A stretch of DNA of 64,000 nucleotides. Origin: Chryseobacterium sp. GTDB lineage: Bacteria > Bacteroidota > Bacteroidia > Flavobacteriales > Weeksellaceae. Positions within the stretch are counted from its first letter, which is position 1, and every line of letters begins with the position of its first letter. The DNA is taken from positions 310,001-374,000 of the forward strand of contig JAITUA010000003.1 of the NCBI GenBank assembly GCA_031286615.1, in the 5' to 3' direction. The notes beneath the pieces are model-generated. The model worked only from the letters and a program-made list of their open reading frames with translations, had not been told where the DNA came from and made no database searches. Below, one piece after another: positions 1 to 8,736 of this stretch. Made by a program: the position numbers and the translations under genes.

Positions 1-67
1 CAATATTGTAAAGAAGATTCCGCCCCATCACTCCAAGGCCAACTATTCCATAACTATATCTTTCCAT
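1..67 (-). CDS. gnd: 6-phosphogluconate dehydrogenase, N-terminal fragment cut by the window edge
   Basis: Only the first 22 codons lie inside the window, read leftward from ATG at 67. They translate to MERYSYGIVGLGVMGRNLL followed by YNI. This is the characteristic N-terminus of NADP-dependent 6-phosphogluconate dehydrogenase, with the Rossmann GxGxxG loop seen as GLGVMG and the family-typical MGRNL after it. The enzyme converts 6-phosphogluconate to ribulose 5-phosphate in the cytoplasmic pentose phosphate pathway. Other beta-hydroxyacid dehydrogenases share the GLGxMG loop, but the GRNL continuation favours Gnd. Nothing can be said about the rest of the protein. Confidence 0.75.
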   Translation of the reverse strand, partial: MERYSYGIVGLGVMGRNLLYNI

Positions 68-276
68 TATATTGGTATTAATATGAATTTTTAATTACAG
101 AGAATAAAATTACGTAAATGCTTATAAGGAAAAAAATAAAGGACGAAAAAAATTCATAAGACTTCTGTTTTCCCCTCATTTATAAGCTACTAATATTCAC
201 ATTTTCACATGGTTTTCTTTTTATAGAATAAAATTCAATCATTATTATGGTAATGATCTATTAAAACAGTCTGTTT

Positions 277-301
277 TTTGGTATAATTAAACTTATATTT
301 G
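277..301 (+). promoter_or_regulatory. Bacteroidota-type promoter for the 319 gene
   Basis: TATATTTG at 294-301 matches the -7 consensus TAnnTTTG, and a TTTG lies upstream at 277-280. The spacer of 13 bases is shorter than usual, so the -33 assignment is weak. The -7 box sits 17 bases before the ATG at 319. Confidence 0.4.
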
Positions 302-318
302 CCAAAATTTATAAAGTA

Positions 319-678
319 ATGAACTATAAACTTGAACTCAACACTCAGGAGCCTAATTCTAAAATCGTTTTTAATACCATCAAATTTGATTCGTTCAAGA
401 TTAATATAGTTGAAAGATATATCGGGTCAATGAAGGCTCGTCCTACATTATGTGAAGTCTTATTTAAAGTAAGAACTTTGGATGATGTTATTATCAACAG
501 AAGAGATGGTAATATAAGAGTAAAGATTAAAGGTGATGATTTTGAAACGTATCAGAAATTATCCAGAGACCTGAATTCTTATGAATACAAAAACAAATTG
601 ATCAACAGAAAAGAGGTAGAAGAGAATTACGTTCATTTCATCCTGAGTTTAGTTATCACAAATTATCAGCTTAATTAA
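319..678 (+). CDS. Small hypothetical protein
   Basis: A 119-residue soluble protein with no signal peptide, no membrane segment and no domain I recognise. It is rich in lysine, asparagine and isoleucine. ATG at 319 follows a -7-like TATATTTG box, and a clear intrinsic terminator follows the stop, so this looks like a monocistronic unit. Its neighbours (gnd on the left, a convergent LuxR-type regulator on the right) give no functional clue. Confidence that it is a real gene is good; function is unknown. Confidence 0.65.
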   Translation: MNYKLELNTQEPNSKIVFNTIKFDSFKINIVERYIGSMKARPTLCEVLFKVRTLDDVIINRRDGNIRVKIKGDDFETYQKLSRDLNSYEYKNKLINRKEVEENYVHFILSLVITNYQLN

Positions 679-690
679 GCTGTTCCGGGG

Positions 691-724
691 ATTGTCTCTC
701 TGTATTTATGGAGAGACAATTTTC
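691..724 (+). terminator. Intrinsic terminator after the 319 gene
   Basis: Perfect 10-base arms ATTGTCTCTC (691-700) and GAGAGACAAT (711-720) with a 10-base loop, followed by a short T run. Confidence 0.8.
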
Positions 725-844
725 AAAAACATACTGTATAGAAAGCAGAGAGTTTTTATTATTTTGAAAACTGTAAAACTACCCGGAAAAGATTATTTGT
801 TTTTCAGCACTTTTGGTCTGAAATACATTTAAACGAAATAAGGT

Positions 845-1600
845 TTAAATCAAATTATTCGTTATTACATACGAGATTGCTTCGATAATATTTTTTACGC
901 CAATTCTTTCGAATAATTTACTTCTGTGAAATTTTATGGTGCTGGGTGACACACACAACTGTTCTGCAATTTCTTCTATTTTCATTCCCTGAAGATAAAG
1001 TCTTATAATCTCAATTTCTCTTATTTTTAAGGTAATTTTACATTCTTCCGTCCATTTTCCTGTAAAGAGATCATATTTCCAATACGTTTCTGAGGTATTG
1101 GATATAATCCGGATATTTCCAGCGGTCCGATTAAGGGAATAGGATACTACACAGGCTATTTTAGAAATTTCTCCATTACCATCAAGCTCTATAGGTGTAA
1201 TCCTTTGATTGACAAGAACATCCACACTATTAGCATATTTAAGATGGAAATCATAGGTAATGGTGTGTACTTTTTTTTCTTCCGGAGAAAGACATTCAAA
1301 GAATTCAAGGCCATTAGTTCTCACTTTCCTTAATATTTCAAGATCTTTTTTCTTGGTGTATTTCTGAAAAAATTTATATCCCATTTTTTCTATCTCAGCA
1401 GCCCGAAAACCCGAAAAGAGAAGAGGGTTTTCTGAAATAAATTCTAATTTTCTGGTTTTAAGATCCGCAATGTAAACAGACCCTACATTGGTTCCCAATA
1501 CTGCTTTGAGCACATTAAAATATTTGTTTGTACTTTCTGCTTCAAAAACTGATACACCAGATCTGTTCCTGAGATACAATGAATTTATTTTATCACTCAT
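845..1600 (-). CDS. LuxR-type HTH transcriptional regulator with PAS-like sensor region
   Basis: About 251 residues. The C-terminal ~60 residues form a LuxR/GerE helix-turn-helix (IEEIAEQLCVSPSTIKFHRS, followed by KLFERIGVKN), which binds DNA. The N-terminal ~170 residues contain a PAS-like segment (VGSVYIADLKTRKLEFIS), and there is no receiver domain, so this is a one-component regulator rather than a response regulator. A longer reading frame begins with TTG at 1657, but that codon is part of the -7 box TATGTTTG (minus strand, 1655-1662). The ATG at 1600 is therefore the better start. The gene is monocistronic as far as can be seen, and its ligand and targets are unknown. Confidence 0.8.
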   Translation of the reverse strand: MSDKINSLYLRNRSGVSVFEAESTNKYFNVLKAVLGTNVGSVYIADLKTRKLEFISENPLLFSGFRAAEIEKMGYKFFQKYTKKKDLEILRKVRTNGLEFFECLSPEEKKVHTITYDFHLKYANSVDVLVNQRITPIELDGNGEISKIACVVSYSLNRTAGNIRIISNTSETYWKYDLFTGKWTEECKITLKIREIEIIRLYLQGMKIEEIAEQLCVSPSTIKFHRSKLFERIGVKNIIEAISYVITNNLI

Positions 1601-1654
1601 ATTTTTGACGTCATAATAGGGGTGAAAAACTATTTTCCTATTGATTAATTTTTG

Positions 1655-1662
1655 CAAACATA
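1655..1662 (-). promoter_or_regulatory. -7 box of the LuxR-type regulator
   Basis: Minus-strand TATGTTTG fits TAnnTTTG and overlaps the TTG at 1657, which argues for translation starting at the ATG at 1600. Confidence 0.5.
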
Positions 1663-2123
1663 TTCATAATTAAGTTAAATAAAAAATCCATTAAAACTTA
1701 ATTATAATTAAATCTTAATCCACAAAACATTTATTTTAAAACAAAAAAAAACAGAATTTACACTTTTTATTAAATTTTTCGCATCAAGAAATAAATTTTT
1801 CTATATTCTATACCCATAGAAACGGCATTAAGTTGAAAAAAAACAAAAAAAAATTATTTGAAAAAAAATTATTATTAGAAAATAAACTTAATTTTCTCTT
1901 TTCTGAAAGTACTTTGGCACAAGTTCACTTCAAATTAATTCATCAAACTTTGATTTAAAACTATACAAAAGTATAGTCATTTTATATTTATATTAAATTA
2001 TTTTTACTCTAATTATAAAATAGAAATTAAACTAAGAAATATATAAAAATGAAAGAAATTCAACACTATTAAAAAACCTCTCAAATAACAGGAATTTAAG
2101 TGATCATTTTGTAACTGAAAACA

Positions 2124-2300
2124 TTAATCACTGATCTGCCTCTGGAGCCATTCTCTCCTATAAGTACTCTGATATTTTTCTGTTAATCTATTGATTACTT
2201 TTTTGATAGAAATAATATATAGAAATACAACAATTAATAAAAAATTAATAAAGTAATCATAACCATTTTTTTTAAAAGAATTCGTAATTTTTAGAATCAA
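2124..2300 (-). CDS. Possible small membrane protein (58 codons), weakly supported
   Basis: The minus strand is open from about 2300 to a TAA at 2124. It encodes a hydrophobic stretch (FINFLLIVVFLYIISI) followed by a basic amphipathic tail ending RREWLQRQISD. The pattern looks coding, but the only start available is TTG at 2300, and the frame runs back-to-back into the divergent gene at 2314. It could be a real small membrane protein or the decayed end of a larger gene. Apart from this frame I see nothing else in the very AT-rich 1663-2313 interval. Confidence 0.25.
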   Translation of the reverse strand: MILKITNSFKKNGYDYFINFLLIVVFLYIISIKKVINRLTEKYQSTYRREWLQRQISD

Positions 2301-2313
2301 AATTCAGCAATGC

Positions 2314-5136
2314 ATGAAAAGTTTTATATTTAGTTTATTGTTCCTTATATTGGGGGTACCTCTTTTGGCACAAAGAGATACAGACCATTGGTTTGCTCCT
2401 TATTACACCTCTGTAAATTATACGCAGGCGCTATATCTTTCTACCGATTCTGTAACTCCTTTTGTTGTTACAATTAACAGCAATAATGTCCCTATTGGTA
2501 ATATAACCATTAGTAAAGGGTCTCCTCAGATTTTTGTGGTACCTGTGGACAATATAGCCGCTAATATTACATCTAATACCTTCACTAAAATTAATAAGGG
2601 TCTATATGTACAAGGAAGCAAGCCATTTTACTGTTCATTAAGAATGGTAAGCGGTACTGTACATGCTGAAATTATAACAAGTAAAGGAAAAGCAGGGATC
2701 GGCAAAGAATTTTTTGTAGCCGCAACTCCTACTACTGCGTCACTTAACATATTTAATTTCACAGCAGGTATATTGGCAACAGAGAATAATACAGTTATCA
2801 CCACTACCTGGAACGGAAATGTAACATTTTTTGGAGGATCACCTTCAACCCATTCGCAAACAATCACTCTCAACAAAGGAGAATCTTTTATTTTTGCCGG
2901 AGGTCCCGGGGTGGGAGGTCAAAACATATCGGCTTTTATTGGGGCTAAAATTGTTTCTGATAAACCGATTAGCCTTACCAACGGAAATATCAATGGAAAC
3001 TTTGGAAACAATACCAGCTCGGGATCTGATGCAATTCTTGATCAGTCTGTACCTACGGATAGACTTGGAAGCACTTTTGCCATGGTAAGAACAAGATCTA
3101 CTAATCCAGACCTTGAAGGTGGCATCATTATAGGAACAGAAAACAATACCCAAATATTCATTAATGGGTCAAACACTCCTATTGCAACCATCAACAGTGG
3201 GGAATTTTACAGAGTTTCAGGAAGTAATTATGTTCAGCAGGGAAATTCCGAACACTTTAATATGTTTATTACGACTTCAAAAAATGTCTATTTATATCAG
3301 TTGGTTTCTGTGAATAACAGCAGTGCAACCTGTGGTTTCAACTATATTCCGCCATTGAACTGCTTTCTACCCCGAAAAATTGAAGAAATTGGGAAAATCA
3401 ATGAAATGCCAACGGGACCGGGAGTAACAAGTACCGTCCCGACCGGAACTGTTGTAAAATTGAATATTTTAACAGAAACCGGAGCTAATGTAACGGTAAA
3501 TGGAATTGCTCCCACCCCTGCAGAAGGGCCTTTTTCATTGACAGGAAATAGCAGTTGGGTGACTTATTCTATCCGACCTATTACCGGAAATATAACGGTA
3601 GTTTCTGATAAAGCTGTAACGGCGGGTATTAACGGCGGGTACAGTGCATCAGGATATGGAGGATATTTCGCCGGCTTTTCTTCTATTCCACTGATTTCCA
3701 AAAAGACAGGGGAATGTGTTCCGGGAATAGTGCTGGAAGTCAATGACAGCTATGACACTTACCAATGGTTCCTCAACGGAAATCCTATTACCGGAGCCAA
3801 CACCAATACTTACACTCCATTGGTTTCAGGGAATTATACAGTAAAAATTGCAGTAAATACTTGTACTCCGGCAATTACTCCAGTTTATAAAGTATATACA
3901 TGCCTTGAGGAATCTACCAAAGCTATTACTATTTGTGAAGGGCCCCTGACTATCATACCACAGTTTACCCATTCTACCCAAACTTATGTTCCAAGCACAG
4001 TAACTATTATTACTCCTCCTGCAAATGGTGCAGCTACTATTAATGCAGCGGGAGTGATTAATTATATTCCCAATCCCGGTTATATGGGTACTGATACTAT
4101 TGTTTATAAATTTTGTGGAAACAACCCGGATTTTACAGATTGTGAACAGGTAACTGCAACACTAACCGTTTCTGAAAGTCCAATTGTCAAAGATGCATCC
4201 CTAAGATCATGTTTCCAGCCATCTAATCAGTTACTTGGGATATTCAATTTAACAACAGCAGGAGTTAATGTACAACCAGGAACTATTAAACAGTATTACC
4301 CATCTCCTACTGATGCCCACAACGGGACAAACGAAATTTTGACTCCTACCAGTTATATTGCTCCTAACGGCGTGGTTTACATTAAGGTAAGCAATGCCAA
4401 CGGATGTTATAAAATAGCAGAAGTAACCCTTACAGTTATTTCTCCCACCTACTCAGAAGTACTAAAGGATAAAATTATCTGTATGGAAAATACAACGACA
4501 TTAGATGCAGGACCGGGCTATACCTCTTATGAATGGAGTACGGGAGCGACAACACAGTCTATCAAGAATGTAGGAGTGGGAATTTATTGGGTGGATCTGA
4601 AAACCAGAGAATGTACCACCAGACAAACAGTTAAGGTATACGCTTCTGAAAACCCTGTCATTTTGGATATTACTATTAACAATAATACGGTCACTTTAAA
4701 CGTAATTTCAGGAACAGCGCCTTATCAATATTCGATGGACAATATCAACTGGCAGAATGAAAATACATTTACCAATATATCCCGCGGAAACCATACTTTC
4801 TATGTAAGGGATTCATACAACTGCATTCCTCTGCATGTAGAAATTACTGTTCCTAATCTGATCAACATCATCACTCCTAATGGTGATGGAATCAATGACA
4901 TCCTTGATTATTCTGCTTTAGCAAATAAAAATAATTTCACATTCAGCATCTATGACAGATATGGAAGTAAAATTCATGTAGGAAGTAAATTAAACGGGTT
5001 TAAATGGGACGGCGCTATGGATGGCAAAAAAGTACCTACCGGAACCTACTGGTTTGATATGGGCTGGAATGAGAACAACACAAAACAGACTACAATAAAA
5101 TATACTGGATGGATTGTAGTAAAAAACAGAAATTAA
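2314..5136 (+). CDS. Large secreted T9SS type B cargo with IgGFc-binding-like N-terminal domain
   Basis: A 940-residue protein. A signal peptide (about residues 1-20, ending LLAQ) is followed by a ~330-residue beta-rich region of the kind annotated as IgGFc-binding N-terminal domain (strings such as GIIIGTENNTQIFING and GFNYIPPLNCF). Several Ig/PKD-like modules follow at about 480-850. The last ~85 residues are a gliding-motility/CHU_C type B sorting domain, recognised by NIITPNGDGINDIL, YDRYGSKI, WDG and VPTGTYWF. Established biology says such proteins cross the outer membrane by T9SS and become surface-attached or released. The binding target is not shown by the sequence. The next gene starts 49 bases downstream and is probably cotranscribed. 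Confidence 0.85.
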   Translation: MKSFIFSLLFLILGVPLLAQRDTDHWFAPYYTSVNYTQALYLSTDSVTPFVVTINSNNVPIGNITISKGSPQIFVVPVDNIAANITSNTFTKINKGLYVQGSKPFYCSLRMVSGTVHAEIITSKGKAGIGKEFFVAATPTTASLNIFNFTAGILATENNTVITTTWNGNVTFFGGSPSTHSQTITLNKGESFIFAGGPGVGGQNISAFIGAKIVSDKPISLTNGNINGNFGNNTSSGSDAILDQSVPTDRLGSTFAMVRTRSTNPDLEGGIIIGTENNTQIFINGSNTPIATINSGEFYRVSGSNYVQQGNSEHFNMFITTSKNVYLYQLVSVNNSSATCGFNYIPPLNCFLPRKIEEIGKINEMPTGPGVTSTVPTGTVVKLNILTETGANVTVNGIAPTPAEGPFSLTGNSSWVTYSIRPITGNITVVSDKAVTAGINGGYSASGYGGYFAGFSSIPLISKKTGECVPGIVLEVNDSYDTYQWFLNGNPITGANTNTYTPLVSGNYTVKIAVNTCTPAITPVYKVYTCLEESTKAITICEGPLTIIPQFTHSTQTYVPSTVTIITPPANGAATINAAGVINYIPNPGYMGTDTIVYKFCGNNPDFTDCEQVTATLTVSESPIVKDASLRSCFQPSNQLLGIFNLTTAGVNVQPGTIKQYYPSPTDAHNGTNEILTPTSYIAPNGVVYIKVSNANGCYKIAEVTLTVISPTYSEVLKDKIICMENTTTLDAGPGYTSYEWSTGATTQSIKNVGVGIYWVDLKTRECTTRQTVKVYASENPVILDITINNNTVTLNVISGTAPYQYSMDNINWQNENTFTNISRGNHTFYVRDSYNCIPLHVEITVPNLINIITPNGDGINDILDYSALANKNNFTFSIYDRYGSKIHVGSKLNGFKWDGAMDGKKVPTGTYWFDMGWNENNTKQTTIKYTGWIVVKNRN

Positions 5137-5185
5137 TCCCAACCTTCACTGTAAATCATTGGACATTTAAACATCATTTTTTATT

Positions 5186-5623
5186 ATGAAAAATTTATTA
5201 TATATATTCCTAATTATTACTTCAGGCTTACTTTGGGGACAGAAAAACAGTAATGTACAATTTGCTGTTTACAATGATGCTATCGGTACTGCCAAGATGT
5301 TTGATCTTTATAAAAGCAGTATTGAAAAAGTAAACGTTTACAAAACCAAATCTAATCTGCCTTCTCATTTAAAGAAATTTGATTATCTTGCTGATAACGG
5401 TCTAATGGAGATCAAGTTTAAAAAAAATGAAGGTTACCCAGATAGTTTATCGTTGGAAATGCTTAATGAGCAGAGCAATCTTCCTAAAGACAGACCCGTG
5501 TTTATTGAAGGATATCAGTTTAATGATACCACTACCAGAGTATACGGTGAAATGATCATCAACATTGAACTTACAGATTATAACGGGCAAAAATGCATCC
5601 ATATTTCCACTATAAAAAATTAA
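5186..5623 (+). CDS. Small secreted hypothetical protein
   Basis: 145 residues with a clear signal peptide (MKNLLYIFLIITSGLLWGQ) and a mature domain with no family I recognise. It lies 49 bases behind the large T9SS type B cargo gene and before a strong terminator, so the two probably form an operon. T9SS type B cargo genes are often followed by a PorP/SprF-type partner, but this protein is too short for that family. A role as a periplasmic or surface accessory of the upstream protein is inference from position only. Confidence 0.7.
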   Translation: MKNLLYIFLIITSGLLWGQKNSNVQFAVYNDAIGTAKMFDLYKSSIEKVNVYKTKSNLPSHLKKFDYLADNGLMEIKFKKNEGYPDSLSLEMLNEQSNLPKDRPVFIEGYQFNDTTTRVYGEMIINIELTDYNGQKCIHISTIKN

Positions 5624-5657
5624 TAGCTGGCATTGGCAGGATGTTAATTTAAAAGCA

Positions 5658-5690
5658 AGAGACTATTTCTTAAGTGAAATAGTCTCTCTT
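5658..5690. terminator. Terminator between convergent genes
   Basis: Perfect 12-base arms AGAGACTATTTC (5658-5669) and GAAATAGTCTCT (5676-5687) with a 6-base loop, between the stop at 5623 and the convergent gene ending at 5711. Confidence 0.75.
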
Positions 5691-5710
5691 ATTTTGATAT
5701 CTGTTATTCT

Positions 5711-7150
5711 CTATTTCAACAATTTGGAAAACCAAACATAAATATCCATATCACCAGGAATATTCAGTTTTTTTCTGATATTATATTTTTTGGTTTGTAC
5801 CGTCCTCACGGAGGTAAATGTGTATTCTGCAATTTCTTTTGTAGAAAAATTCAGGTATATGTAGGCGCAAAATCGTATTTCCGTTATTTTTAAATCTGAA
5901 ATCACAAGGAGCTTATCTGAAAAATGGGGACAGTATTCATTGAAACGAATCAGGAACTCAGGGTTATTTTCTTTAGCGAGCCGTATAACTTCTTTAAAAA
6001 TACATTCCTGCACAGGTAATTTGTGTGGTATATCTATTTTATCCAGATTTTTACTTTTATATTTTTTGTAATAGTGCAAGAACAGAGATATAAAAAGAAT
6101 ACCTATTACTCCGCTGACAAATAAAATGAACATAAGGCCGTGTGTCAGTTTTTTTTCATTTTTCACCTCTACCTCATCTTTTTTATCAATGATATCTTTT
6201 AAGACCTGATTTTGTCTTTCTTTTAACATCTGAATATCCAGCAGCTTATTCACATAGTATGCTGTACTGTCTTTTTCTTTCATTTCTTCATATAAACTCT
6301 TCAACTCTTTGGCTACAGACTTTTGATGGAATTCATCTTTAAAATGATGCCCCGCAATTTTTTTACAGATCCACAGGTAATGCCGGGCACTTTTAAAATC
6401 TTTAACAGCCCTATAATATTTCGCTGCATTGAACAGATTAAAGTATATTAAACTCTTGTTATCATTTTTTTTAAGATCATTGAGGGATTCCTGAATATAG
6501 CTTTTTGCAAGATCAGGTCTGCCCATATCAATATATATTGCAGCCAGGTAAGAGGTTGTCATAAAGCTCCAGCTCAAATGCGCTTTGTGTATTTTATACC
6601 TGTGATTTTTATTTTCTCTGTATATTTTTGAATATTTGTAAGCAATTTTTATTTTCTCCAGTGCTTTTTTCCTCTGGCTCATTTCATTATAAAACCTTGC
6701 GTACTGCCAATTAATAAGATAAGTGTAATATGCATTATTTTGCCTTATTGCCTCTTCGTAGATCTCATCCAGAAGGCCAAACGCTCTCACCCTTTCTCCC
6801 AAATTATAATAAAGCATAGACTTAGTCATATGCTGATATAAAACGATTTCAAAGTCTGATTCCTCATTAATAAGATCTTCTTTATCCACTTTATTAATAT
6901 AATAAAATGCTTTTTTTACTTCATTATTTTTATGGTAAATGTTGGCTATTTTGAGATATCCCAATGCTACACCATCATGGTAAGAATACTTCCTGCAAAT
7001 GGTGGTAATACTGTCAATTTCATGTATTTCTTTTAGACCTGCAGTACAAAACTCAATATCAAAAAGTATACTTTTTAGTTCTTCTTCTGTTTGTTGCGAA
7101 TAAAAAAATGAGGAAATTAAAAAAAATAAGAAGGTCAGCTTTTGTATCAT
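5711..7150 (-). CDS. Membrane-anchored TPR sensor/HTH regulator, paralogue 1
   Basis: 479 residues. The protein has a signal peptide (ends SSFFYSQ), tetratricopeptide-like helices over about 25-320, one transmembrane helix (about 343-365) and a cytoplasmic C-terminal LuxR-like HTH (about 410-479) carrying the string FCAYIYLNFSTKEIAEYTF. The topology predicts a periplasmic TPR sensor connected directly to a DNA-binding domain. It is clearly paralogous to the genes at 8737 and 10272, with the last ~60 residues almost identical. It is divergent from the T9SS cargo at 7403 across 252 bases that hold a conserved element, so it is a plausible regulator of that cargo. That link is inference. Confidence 0.8.
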   Translation of the reverse strand: MIQKLTFLFFLISSFFYSQQTEEELKSILFDIEFCTAGLKEIHEIDSITTICRKYSYHDGVALGYLKIANIYHKNNEVKKAFYYINKVDKEDLINEESDFEIVLYQHMTKSMLYYNLGERVRAFGLLDEIYEEAIRQNNAYYTYLINWQYARFYNEMSQRKKALEKIKIAYKYSKIYRENKNHRYKIHKAHLSWSFMTTSYLAAIYIDMGRPDLAKSYIQESLNDLKKNDNKSLIYFNLFNAAKYYRAVKDFKSARHYLWICKKIAGHHFKDEFHQKSVAKELKSLYEEMKEKDSTAYYVNKLLDIQMLKERQNQVLKDIIDKKDEVEVKNEKKLTHGLMFILFVSGVIGILFISLFLHYYKKYKSKNLDKIDIPHKLPVQECIFKEVIRLAKENNPEFLIRFNEYCPHFSDKLLVISDLKITEIRFCAYIYLNFSTKEIAEYTFTSVRTVQTKKYNIRKKLNIPGDMDIYVWFSKLLK

Positions 7151-7210
7151 GGCGTATTCATAATCTGAAATACAATATTAATACTATCCTTCTACCATAC
7201 CACTCAAACC

Positions 7211-7287
7211 ACCTACGTATCACATACACAAAATCACACAAGCACAATTAAACACCATTTAAATTACAGAATCAGCAATTACTTTTG
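7211..7287 (+). promoter_or_regulatory. Conserved divergent control region: ACGTAT element and promoter of the 7403 cargo
   Basis: Bases 7211-7231 match 11762-11782 at 19 of 21 positions (core TACGTAT, then ACATACACAA). Bases 7272-7287, AGCAATTACTTTTG plus flank, recur at 11825-11838 and contain the -7 box TACTTTTG (7280-7287). Both copies lie between a TPR/HTH regulator and a T9SS cargo gene, so the first block is a candidate regulator-binding site. Confidence 0.5.
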
Positions 7288-7402
7288 TTCCGAAAATTAT
7301 TCTATGCTTTTACAATAAGATAGAAAATTGATCAAAATTCAAAACGATAACTCATTATAAAATCTCATCAGATACTCATTTAAAAACTCTATTTAAATTA
7401 TT

Positions 7403-8542
7403 ATGAAAAATTTATTACTCTATGTATTTTTATTGGCCACCATATTGGTAAAGGCACAAAATGACAACTGTGCAGGAGCAACATCCCTTACTGTAGGAAC
7501 AAGCTTTGCTTCCGCAGCTATTACAACCAACAATACAAGCGCTACAACAGATGGTAATCTTCCTTCATGCAATTCCGATGCTGTTGAAAATGTCTGGTTC
7601 AAAGTAGTAGTTCCAGCAAGTGGAAATTTGTCATTAGAGACCAATGAGGTTGCAGGCTCTTTATTTGATGATTCTGTGCTTACCGTTTACAGTGGTACCT
7701 GCGGCTCTTTAACAGAAATAGCGTGTGACGATGATAATGGACAGAATAGCTTCTCACAGATATCATTAACAGGTCAGACCCCCGGCTCTACATTATATGT
7801 AAGTGTGTGGAAATACAGCTCATCTATTGAAAGTGGAGAATTCCAGATTTCTGCTTATGAACAGATCCCTCCTTCAAATAATAATTGTACTGATGCAATA
7901 GCTTTACCATTAGGTGCAGACTTTACCTCAGGAGCAATTACAACAAGTAATGTAGCGGCCACTACGGATGGTTCTGCTCCTACCTGTAACTCAGATTCTG
8001 CTGGGAATGTATGGTTTAAGGTAATCGTTCCGGCAAGTGGAAAGTTAACAGTAGAGACCGGAGAAGTTACAGGTTCTTTATTTGATGATTCTACAATTAC
8101 CATTTATAGTGGAAACTGTGGTTCTTTAACGGAAATTGGCTGCAATGATGATAATTCACAAGATCATTTTTCAACAGTTTCATTAACAGGTCAGACTCCG
8201 GGAGCTACTTTATATATAAGCGTTTGGAAATATAGTTCTTCTACAGATAGTGGAGAATTCAAAGTATCGGCATATGACAACAGCTTATTATCTACTCATG
8301 AAGTTTTGAATAGCAAAAACACTGTTACAGTATTTCCTAATCCGTTCAGTGATACTATTAGCATTTCCGACATTTCAAAAGTAAAGTCGGTTTCGGTACT
8401 GGATGCTTCCGGAAAAACGGTTAAAGTGATTGAGAAGCCTTCATATCATATCTATTTGAATGATTTAAAATCAGGACTATACTTCATGACTTTAAAAATG
8501 ACAGATGGAACTGTAAAAACAATAAAAACGATCAAAAAGTAA
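7403..8542 (+). CDS. Secreted T9SS type A cargo with two tandem ~130-residue repeats
   Basis: 379 residues. A signal peptide (ends VKAQ) precedes two near-identical modules at about 20-147 and 157-284. Each module has the order N-x-C, ATTDG, CNSD, NVWFKV, VPASG, GSLFDDS, YSG-x-CGSLTEI and TPG-x-TLY-SVWKYSS. This pattern resembles pre-peptidase C-terminal-like beta-sandwich modules. The last ~80 residues are a type A T9SS sorting domain (VFPNPFSDT, then LNDLKSGLYFM). No catalytic motif is visible, so a binding or structural surface role is likely. It is divergent from a TPR/HTH regulator and followed by a GTACCTGCAG hairpin. Confidence 0.8.
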   Translation: MKNLLLYVFLLATILVKAQNDNCAGATSLTVGTSFASAAITTNNTSATTDGNLPSCNSDAVENVWFKVVVPASGNLSLETNEVAGSLFDDSVLTVYSGTCGSLTEIACDDDNGQNSFSQISLTGQTPGSTLYVSVWKYSSSIESGEFQISAYEQIPPSNNNCTDAIALPLGADFTSGAITTSNVAATTDGSAPTCNSDSAGNVWFKVIVPASGKLTVETGEVTGSLFDDSTITIYSGNCGSLTEIGCNDDNSQDHFSTVSLTGQTPGATLYISVWKYSSSTDSGEFKVSAYDNSLLSTHEVLNSKNTVTVFPNPFSDTISISDISKVKSVSVLDASGKTVKVIEKPSYHIYLNDLKSGLYFMTLKMTDGTVKTIKTIKK

Positions 8543-8595
8543 CACCTATTTATTATTCAGAATCAGAAAATAGTTTTTAATAATTAGGAAATCGT

Positions 8596-8637
8596 GTACC
8601 TGCAGGTTGCGTGTTATTTCCCTGCAGGTACTTTTTT
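8596..8637 (+). terminator. Terminator of the GTACCTGCAG hairpin family, copy 1
   Basis: Perfect 11-base arms GTACCTGCAGG (8596-8606) and CCTGCAGGTAC (8621-8631), a 14-base loop and then TTTTTT. The same arms recur three times after the metalloprotease gene. Confidence 0.85.
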
Positions 8638-8682
8638 AAAATTTTAAAATTCAAAACAATTTATACTTTTTCACATTTACCG

Positions 8683-8721
8683 CAAAGGTTATTTCATTGA
8701 TGGAATAGCCTTTGTTTTTTT
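8683..8721 (+). terminator. Second terminator behind the 7403 cargo gene
   Basis: 14-base arms at 8683-8696 and 8701-8714 (two G-U pairs), then a run of Ts. The T run lies on the plus strand. Confidence 0.6.
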
Positions 8722-8736
8722 AGGATATCTTCAGCC

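Noticed and set aside
2628-3153. Open frames on both strands inside the large T9SS type B gene
   Set aside because: They are shadows of the 940-residue gene without their own start context or domains.
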